A stretch of DNA of 9,349 bases from DAORHV01 sp964513925 (GTDB taxonomy: Bacteria; Patescibacteriota; Gracilibacteria; Peribacterales; Peribacteraceae). Position numbers and translations under genes: made by a program. Below the pieces are notes generated by a model. The model ran no database searches. It saw nothing but the letters and a program-made list of their open reading frames with translations, and was not told the DNA's origin. Each line of letters opens with the position of its first letter. Position 1 is the stretch's first letter. Below, piece by piece: positions 1 through 5,026 of the stretch. The stretch lies in contig CAZENR010000033.1 of assembly GCA_964513925.1 (NCBI GenBank), forward strand, positions 1 through 9,349, given 5' to 3'.

Positions 1-223
1 CCCGGTATTCGAGTGCAACCAGGAGCGTGTCGCGCATTGGGTCAAAATGGGTGCCATCCCTAGCGACACCGTAGCCCGCCTGCTCAACCGTGCCGGCATG
101 AAGGGTATGGACAAGTACTTCGTTCGCTACGCCAAGCAGAAGTCTAAGAAGGAGGCAGCCGCCGCACCCGCAGAGGCTCCCAAGGCCGCTGCTCCCGCTG
201 CAGCCGAAGCTCCCAAGGCCTAA
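1..223 (+). CDS. rpsP: 30S ribosomal protein S16, 3' part (5' end outside window)
   Basis: This is the C-terminal 73 residues of S16, a small-subunit protein that binds 16S rRNA early in 30S assembly. The first complete codon begins at base 2 and the TAA stop is at 221-223. The fragment contains the typical S16 stretch around ERVAHWVKMGAIPSDTVARL, followed by a LLNRAGMKG segment. After the conserved part comes a tail of about 25 residues made almost only of Ala, Pro, Lys and Glu, with EAPKA occurring twice; such tails occur on S16 of several phyla and are probably disordered. The next gene, khpA, lies 48 bases downstream on the same strand, the classic rpsP-khpA order. The start codon and promoter are outside the window. 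Confidence 0.93.
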   Translation, partial: PVFECNQERVAHWVKMGAIPSDTVARLLNRAGMKGMDKYFVRYAKQKSKKEAAAAPAEAPKAAAPAAAEAPKA

Positions 224-271
224 TACAGAACCTGGTGACAAGCGCTCTTATTCCCGTTATCCTGTTTTCCG

Positions 272-538
272 ATGTCTGATCAAGCTCTCCCCGGATACGA
301 ATTTATTCAAACAGTCCTCGGCATGCTTGTCGAAGACAAAGACCAGTTGGTCGTAGAGTCTCGCTTGGACGACTTGGGTGTGCTCATTACCGTGCGCGTC
401 AGCGACCGAGATATGGGCAAGCTCATCGGCAAGAGCGGCCAGACTATCAAGTCTATCCGCACCTTGTTGCGTGTCATCGGTGGTGCGGCAAACCAGCGCG
501 TGAACTTAAAGGTTCTGGAGCCGGGACAAACAGCTTAA
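272..538 (+). CDS. khpA: KhpA-type KH-domain RNA-binding protein
   Basis: An 88-residue single-KH-domain protein of the KhpA (YlqC) family. In other bacteria KhpA is a cytoplasmic RNA chaperone that pairs with KhpB/Jag and affects cell division and envelope growth. The KH signature is clear: IGKSGQTIKSIRTLL at about residues 50-64, with the RNA-gripping GxxG loop (GKSG), preceded by a strand reading VLITVRVSDRDMG. The length is slightly above the usual 75-80 residues. Position after rpsP is the standard bacterial arrangement and strengthens the call. The ATG at 272 has no Shine-Dalgarno sequence; its upstream bases are pyrimidine-rich (ending TTTTCCG). The stop is TAA. No partner khpB is visible here. 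Confidence 0.93.
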   Translation: MSDQALPGYEFIQTVLGMLVEDKDQLVVESRLDDLGVLITVRVSDRDMGKLIGKSGQTIKSIRTLLRVIGGAANQRVNLKVLEPGQTA

Positions 539-572
539 GTAACCGACCTTTCTTTCCTTTCCCACTTTTCCC

Positions 573-890
573 ATGATTCGCAGACTCATCGAGAGCGGCT
601 CTGTTGTGCAGATTGTCGCCACGCTTATCGCTTTCGGTCTTATTTTGTCGTCGGTTTTGAGCTTGGTATACATCATCATCGGCGGTATTACCTTCATTCT
701 TTCCGCCGGCAACGAAGAGAAGATCAAGAAGGCCGTGCACACCGTGCGCTATGCAATCATCGGTCTGTTCGTTTCGTTCATCGCCTTCTTCTTGGTGTCT
801 TGGGTCGCCAAGCTGCTGGACATTCCGTTCGATCTTTCCTTCTCCACGATCTTGGATCTTATGAACGAGCTGTTCCAGTCGTTCCGTTAA
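573..890 (+). CDS. Small two-helix TrbC/VirB2-like pilin family membrane protein
   Basis: A 105-residue integral membrane protein. Two hydrophobic helices (about residues 11-43 and 57-77) are joined by a short polar loop with SAGNEEKIKKA, followed by YAIIGLFVSFIAFFLV. The pattern helix, GG..(F/Y), SAGN.EK..KA, helix is that of the T4SS_pilin/TrbC-VirB2-like family, which is abundant in Patescibacteria. Whether these build pili, a secretion channel or another membrane structure is unresolved. No cleavable signal peptide is obvious; the first helix may serve as one. The ATG is 34 bases after khpA and is preceded by a long C/T tract rather than a Shine-Dalgarno site. A strong terminator follows 22 bases after the stop, so this is probably the last gene of the rpsP transcript. 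Functional association with the RNA genes is doubtful. Confidence 0.75.
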   Translation: MIRRLIESGSVVQIVATLIAFGLILSSVLSLVYIIIGGITFILSAGNEEKIKKAVHTVRYAIIGLFVSFIAFFLVSWVAKLLDIPFDLSFSTILDLMNELFQSFR

Positions 891-912
891 ATCCCCTTCT
901 CCTTACGGACAC

Positions 913-936
913 AAACCCCGCAAAGCGGGGTTTTTT
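913..936 (+). terminator. Intrinsic terminator of the rpsP-khpA-pilin transcript
   Basis: A 9-bp perfect stem, AAACCCCGC / GCGGGGTTT, closes a 3-base AAA loop and runs into six T's (931-936). It starts 22 bases after the stop of the pilin-like gene. On the other strand the hairpin lies 12 bases past the stop of the convergent 669-residue gene. There the stem's A/T part gives only a short T tract (TTTGTGT), so it may work in both directions but is clearly better in the plus direction. Confidence 0.9.
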
Positions 937-947
937 AAAGCCATCGA

Positions 948-2957
948 TTAATATCGTTTGTACTTCGGCTGTCTCAGCTTGTTCATCTTGCGTATGGCCT
1001 TGTTTTTCACTTTTTCAGCGTGCAGAGCCAGGGTTGCATCGATGCTGCCTGACGTATCGAAGGCATTTGCGTCAACGTCTTCCCTGTCTTCATCCAACGC
1101 GTAACACACGTGTTCTTGCTGTAGGGCGCGGAGCTCGCCGAATGCTTCCTGAATCTCTTTCAAGTCGATATTCCCCACGCTGCCTTCAGGAGTCTTGAAT
1201 GACAATTGCACGATCTGCTTGGTAAGAACCGCCGCCAGGCCGCGACCTTTTACCGTGGCGAATTCCATCCGGAGGCGACCTTGCCGATTTTCGTCTTTCA
1301 CCATCTCCTCGAGAATCTGCGCCATTCCGTGGAATACGGCGTGATGTTTTTTGTACAAATCGCGCGGCACACGCAGGTGGGCGCAGGCCGTAATGAACGG
1401 ATTCCGCGTGCCGTCGTGTTCGCTGTAGTACTTTTCAAACCGCAGGTTGCTGATGATCGGGCGCGAAGTGAACGCCATGCGTGCCCCCATAACCATCGAC
1501 AAGGTCGTGTTTCTCATGAACGCGTGCGCCGGTACGCCCGTGAATCGTCCGTATGCCGCGCAATACTCATCGCCAAAACGTCCTATCAACTCCCCCATTT
1601 TATCTTCGGGAGGAGTTTCACCGACGCGCTGCGTCCTATCTCCCGACATCAGGAATAGACGCTCGAGATTCGGGAATCCATGCAGCGAAATGCTCTCTCG
1701 GCGGCCTATGCCGAATGACGACAGTGTCAAAACGATGAATTTCCGGCGGCCTTTCGCCCATTCCTCCGGATTGAGCTGCGTATCAGGCGCCTCGCTGAGG
1801 GCTTGTTTCAAGTGTTCGTTGAAGCCGTGCCCTGACGGCAAAAATTCCTCCAGGCCTATATCGATGCCACGTGCCTGGTCCATAATTCCCATTTGCAGCA
1901 GTGCGGCGACTCTCATTAATTTGGGGTCGCGTTTATTCTGACAGTTCACGATGACCGTTGCGTCATCCTCAAGCAACATGCTGGCGGCATCAAGCATGCG
2001 TTCCACGGTAACTGGGCCGGTGTAGTCCAGACTCGCCAATCCAAAGCGTTGTTTCGAGCGCATATCTGACAATTTTCCGGTATACGTCTGGATGCCCGCT
2101 TCTCTTGCCGATGCCAAGAATTCGGGCATGACATCTTCGTCGCATTCCACGCTCGTGATGTTGCCCGGTGTAAATTTGTGGTGGATATATGCCAGTGGCT
2201 CGAGGTTCTTTCTGCCGCCGAAGCACACGACTTTCGTATGCGGTCGCTCTGATTCCGGGATGGATTCGCATGCATACTGCATGACGACGTCATTTCGCCA
2301 TGCGGTCTTTTCCGGGTTGTCGTAATTGAATGTGGCGCCGGTGACCACCGGCGGCCTTGCCTCGATGACCGGAGCGGCAATAACAGGCGTGATGTCGACT
2401 TCTGTCACCCGCTCCGTTTCATGCACTGCATCCGAGGGGGAGAGTATTGTCGGCGACGCGACCACCTGCGTCGTTGCGCTTTGCGTGCCGTTCGCTTTTG
2501 TCTTGCGGACGATGTGCGTCTTCAATCGGCGCCGGTATGCCTCTACAGCGCTTTGCAATTGCTCCAGTGTCGCGCCCTTCTCGAGTCCGCCGATGTGCAG
2601 GAAGACGTCTTCGAGTCCGTTCCAGGCATCCGTTTGTCCGGAGGCGGCAGACTGTTCCAGGTAGTACCAAGTCGATACGACGTCATCTCGAGAGAGCGCA
2701 GTCGCCTGTGCTTCTTGAATCGCCTGCGTCGCCCAATACCGAACGTACGCAGTGACACTATTGAGCGTCCCCTCGCTGCAGCCTAAATTCACGGCCAGTT
2801 CTTTACGCTTGCGCGTAAGTGCCGCCTGTAGATCGGGAACGCGCTCGAAAATGAGTTCGGCAATCGCCAGCCTTGCATCGCGCACCTCTTGCGGCGTTAG
2901 GTCCTCCGCCTTTCGTAAAGGCGCAGGGCTGTCGATAGCGGCGTTACCTGCGTTCAT
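948..2957 (-). CDS. Large protein of unknown function with HTH-like N-terminus and Rossmann/methyltransferase-like core
   Basis: A 669-residue soluble protein that I do not recognise as a named family. Residues 20-145 are helical and include an HTH-like segment (KELAVNLGCSEGTLNSV, about 52-68). Residues 150-215 are a low-complexity linker rich in Thr, Val, Pro and Ala. Residues 240-345 have the strand-turn order of a Rossmann fold resembling class I methyltransferases: VVCFGGRKN (243-251), then an acidic strand end VECDED (270-275), then LASLDYTGPV (307-316), which sits where motif IV would be, then ATVIVNCQNKR (333-343). The canonical GxGxG loop is not present, so SAM binding is uncertain. 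The rest is mixed alpha/beta with no motif I can name. The C-terminus is very basic (KNKAIRKMNKLRQPKYKRY), which fits nucleic-acid binding. It is a monocistronic unit read towards the rpsP operon, with its own promoter placed so that the ATG at 2957 is also the likely first transcribed base. Confidence 0.85.
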   Translation of the reverse strand: MNAGNAAIDSPAPLRKAEDLTPQEVRDARLAIAELIFERVPDLQAALTRKRKELAVNLGCSEGTLNSVTAYVRYWATQAIQEAQATALSRDDVVSTWYYLEQSAASGQTDAWNGLEDVFLHIGGLEKGATLEQLQSAVEAYRRRLKTHIVRKTKANGTQSATTQVVASPTILSPSDAVHETERVTEVDITPVIAAPVIEARPPVVTGATFNYDNPEKTAWRNDVVMQYACESIPESERPHTKVVCFGGRKNLEPLAYIHHKFTPGNITSVECDEDVMPEFLASAREAGIQTYTGKLSDMRSKQRFGLASLDYTGPVTVERMLDAASMLLEDDATVIVNCQNKRDPKLMRVAALLQMGIMDQARGIDIGLEEFLPSGHGFNEHLKQALSEAPDTQLNPEEWAKGRRKFIVLTLSSFGIGRRESISLHGFPNLERLFLMSGDRTQRVGETPPEDKMGELIGRFGDEYCAAYGRFTGVPAHAFMRNTTLSMVMGARMAFTSRPIISNLRFEKYYSEHDGTRNPFITACAHLRVPRDLYKKHHAVFHGMAQILEEMVKDENRQGRLRMEFATVKGRGLAAVLTKQIVQLSFKTPEGSVGNIDLKEIQEAFGELRALQQEHVCYALDEDREDVDANAFDTSGSIDATLALHAEKVKNKAIRKMNKLRQPKYKRY

Positions 2958-2963
2958 GCTGTA

Positions 2964-2991
2964 ATTTTACTTTCTTTAAAAATGTTGTCAA
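2964..2991 (-). promoter_or_regulatory. Sigma70-type promoter of the 669-residue gene, predicting a leaderless mRNA
   Basis: On the minus strand a perfect -35 TTGACA (2991-2986) is followed after 16 bases by TAAAAT (2969-2964). The -10 hexamer ends only six bases before the ATG at 2957. With the usual 6-7 base distance from -10 to start site, transcription would begin at or next to the A of the ATG. No other plausible in-frame start lies nearby downstream. Confidence 0.7.
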
Positions 2992-3013
2992 ATGTGCTAT
3001 CTCGGTGCTCGCT

Positions 3014-3045
3014 ACTCGAAAAAGACCCCGGTACCGGGGTCTTTT
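3014..3045 (-). terminator. Intrinsic terminator of the DUF11-repeat surface protein gene
   Basis: A near-perfect palindrome (3020-3045) centred on GGTACC forms an 11-bp stem with arms AAAAGACCCCG / CGGGGTCTTTT and a 4-base loop. On the minus strand it starts 22 bases after the TAG stop of the surface-protein gene and continues into TTTTTCGAGT. The plus strand also shows TTTTCTTTT after the stem, but no plus-strand gene ends here. It insulates the surface-protein gene from the promoter of the next minus-strand gene about 25 bases further on. Confidence 0.85.
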
Positions 3046-3067
3046 CTTTTGACGATGATCGGGTGCG

Positions 3068-4861
3068 CTAAGCAACGATGCCGAAGCGCCGGTGTCCTGC
3101 GGCGCTGCCGATGGCGGCAAGGCCGAGTACGAGGCCGATGAGCGCGTCCATGGCGCCACCGGTGGTCGGGAAGTCGGTGAAGACATCGGTGGATACGGTG
3201 CGTACGCGCTCGGAGAGGGCAACACCGCTGACGTCACGGCCCGAGATGGATGCTACGTTGTTCAAGTCGGCTGCGTTCGGCGCATCTTCGGATACACGCA
3301 GGATGTAGCTGGCTTGCCAGGTTTGGCCGGGAGCCAATACTGGTACCTTCCACTCCATTTCACCGCTGGTCTGGCGTACTAAGCTGCCAGGGGTGTCGGT
3401 ACTCACGAAGCTCATGTACTGACCGTCATAGCGATCCATAATCACTGCGTCGGAAATGGTGTGGTCGAGCGTGTTGCGGACGTAGAGGGTGTAGCGGATG
3501 TCGCCGCCGGGAACCACTTCGCTGCGGTCAACTCCCTTGCGGAACATGACCTGCTTCACCTGGCCTTCGGTGCTGCGTTCGGCAACTTGGGTCGTGTCGC
3601 GGTCGCTGCTGCCTTCTGCGGTGACACCCGCAAGCAGCGCGGCGCCGATCGGCGCATCCGGTCGCACGCGGATGGTGAATTCCACCTGGCGCGTGTCGTT
3701 TGGTGCGATCTGGAAGATGAGCCAGCGGACGTTGCTGCCGTCCCACTTGCCACCCTCGCTGGAGGAGACGAACTCGGCGTAGTGCGGTACAGATGCGCTG
3801 ATGTTGACGTTCGTGCCCACTACGTCGGCATTGTTGCGTACGGTCACGACGTAGTGAAGATCCTGGCCGACTTCCACGGTTTGGCGGTTGTCGGTAATAG
3901 TAGCGGAGATGGCATTGTACGGCAGTCCCACGCGAATGACGGTTTGGTCGACGGCATTGCTGATGCCGGCATAGACGCGCGTGCGGAAGACATAGCGGTC
4001 TTGTGCGCGGTCATCCAGGCGGACGGCAAACTGGAAGGTTTTCTCTTCCTTGGGCTCGAACGAAACGTCCGGCCAGGTGATGTTGCTGGTCTTGCGCTTG
4101 TATCCCTCGGTTGCCGACAGGAACTCTGCCAGCCATGGGATTTCCACCGATACGTTGCTCTTGTTGCCGACGTTGCTGTCGTTACGCACGCGCACGGTGT
4201 AGTTGAGAACGTCGCCGGGGCGGGCAAATTCCTTGCCGTCGGTAACTGTGACCTTCAGCGACTGGGTGTCGGGTGCAACGCCGCGCTCCACGAGCGTGGT
4301 GTCGGTCGCCTCGGTGCCCTGAGCAAGGACGCGAGCGACGATGAGGTGGCCTTCGGGGGCATTCGGATCAAGGTTTGCCTGCACGGTCAGCGTGCGAGGT
4401 ACGTTCTTGTACACCGAAACGTTGGTCCATGTTGCGCGACCCGGTGCCAAAGCGCCGCCGTCGCTGGCGGATGCCAGAGTGACCTGGTGCGGGATGTTGA
4501 GCGATACGTTTACGACGCGAGCATCATCGCGCTGCTGCTTGAGCGTAATGACGTAGTTCATGGCGCCGCCGGGAGCAATTGTCTCCTTGTCGTCACGGAT
4601 GCTAATGAACAGGCCGCTGGTGCCGCGACCCTCGAAGTCATCGTCCAAATTTTCGCAGTCGTCGTCTTGGGGGTAGTCCACAAGACCATCGCTATCATTA
4701 TCCTTGCCATCGGCGCACTGGGCGCGGTCGGCAGCGGCAACGGGCTCCGCCGTGAGGGAGAACAGCCCGGAGAACGCTGCAGTGAGCAGGACTAGCAGCA
4801 AGGCTGCAGCCAGCTTCTTCTTGGCGTTCGCAAGGGAAAGGAAAGAGGAAGTTCCGTTCAC
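3068..4861 (-). CDS. Secreted DUF11-repeat surface protein with Asp-rich Ca-binding-type motif and sortase-like C-terminus
   Basis: A 597-residue exported protein. Residues 1-44 are a signal peptide: a basic AKKK, a hydrophobic run, then AEPVAAAD. Residues 48-77 hold an Asp-rich, Cys-bracketed motif (CADGKDNDSDGLVDYP, then DDDC) like calcium-binding thrombospondin type 3 loops. Four DUF11-type beta-sandwich repeats follow at about 84-190, 201-312, 317-428 and 436-545. Each has the pattern VxPGGxxxYxxxxRN, then a strand with (A)EFxSxxEG, then W.ixxxxPxxxxxxxxxxRV. The C-terminus is FPTTGG (564-569), a hydrophobic helix and a short RR-containing tail, the layout of a sortase substrate, though FPTTG differs from the standard LPXTG. 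The start is GTG at 4861, supported by the signal peptide and the promoter upstream; the preceding bases are C/T-rich, with no Shine-Dalgarno. The likely role is structural or adhesive at the cell surface. No sortase gene is in the window. Confidence 0.88.
   Translation of the reverse strand: MNGTSSFLSLANAKKKLAAALLLVLLTAAFSGLFSLTAEPVAAADRAQCADGKDNDSDGLVDYPQDDDCENLDDDFEGRGTSGLFISIRDDKETIAPGGAMNYVITLKQQRDDARVVNVSLNIPHQVTLASASDGGALAPGRATWTNVSVYKNVPRTLTVQANLDPNAPEGHLIVARVLAQGTEATDTTLVERGVAPDTQSLKVTVTDGKEFARPGDVLNYTVRVRNDSNVGNKSNVSVEIPWLAEFLSATEGYKRKTSNITWPDVSFEPKEEKTFQFAVRLDDRAQDRYVFRTRVYAGISNAVDQTVIRVGLPYNAISATITDNRQTVEVGQDLHYVVTVRNNADVVGTNVNISASVPHYAEFVSSSEGGKWDGSNVRWLIFQIAPNDTRQVEFTIRVRPDAPIGAALLAGVTAEGSSDRDTTQVAERSTEGQVKQVMFRKGVDRSEVVPGGDIRYTLYVRNTLDHTISDAVIMDRYDGQYMSFVSTDTPGSLVRQTSGEMEWKVPVLAPGQTWQASYILRVSEDAPNAADLNNVASISGRDVSGVALSERVRTVSTDVFTDFPTTGGAMDALIGLVLGLAAIGSAAGHRRFGIVA
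3227..4612 (-). repeat. Four tandem DUF11-type domain repeats within the surface protein gene
   Basis: The repeats lie at about 4292-4612, 3926-4261, 3578-3913 and 3227-3556. They are recognised from the recurring protein pattern (DxxxxVxPGxxLxYxVxVRN near each start, RV(R) and an Ala/Gly-rich strand near each end). They have diverged at the DNA level, so this is old duplication of a domain and not a recent nucleotide repeat. Boundaries are estimates. Confidence 0.75.
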
Positions 4862-4894
4862 GGGAAAGGGGGGTATGGAGACAAAAAGGCGATA

Positions 4895-4923
4895 GTTATA
4901 CCCTGAACTTCCCAGAATGTCAA
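4895..4923 (-). promoter_or_regulatory. Near-consensus sigma70 promoter of the surface protein gene
   Basis: On the minus strand a perfect TTGACA (4923-4918), an optimal 17-base spacer and TATAAC (4900-4895) match the sigma70 consensus at 11 of 12 positions. The predicted start site is around 4888, giving a leader of about 27 bases before the GTG at 4861. A/T-rich bases just upstream of the -35, including a TATAAT string at 4930-4925, could act as an UP element. This should be a strong promoter. Confidence 0.85.
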
Positions 4924-5026
4924 CATTATATTACATTCATACTTATTCCCATACCTACAGTATTCGTCAAAGCCTTCTTCAGTCCTATTCTAAGCCAAAT
5001 CTGCCTATAACCCTGCTGTAAGCGAT

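Noticed and set aside
234..262. Internal promoter between rpsP and khpA (GTGACA followed by TTAT-like bases)
   Set aside because: The putative -10 matches poorly and the genes are closely spaced; read-through from rpsP is the simpler explanation.
800..1198. A 132-codon plus-strand open frame across the terminator and the end of the 669-residue gene
   Set aside because: It runs through a strong intrinsic terminator, overlaps two better-supported genes in other frames and its translation is Cys/Arg/Ser-rich without domain character.
3461..4795. A 444-codon open frame on the plus strand, antisense to the surface-protein gene
   Set aside because: Its codons are in exact register with the minus-strand gene, so it stays open because that gene avoids the codons TTA, CTA and TCA. 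The minus-strand frame has a signal peptide, repeats, a promoter and a terminator; the plus-strand translation shows no recognisable domain.
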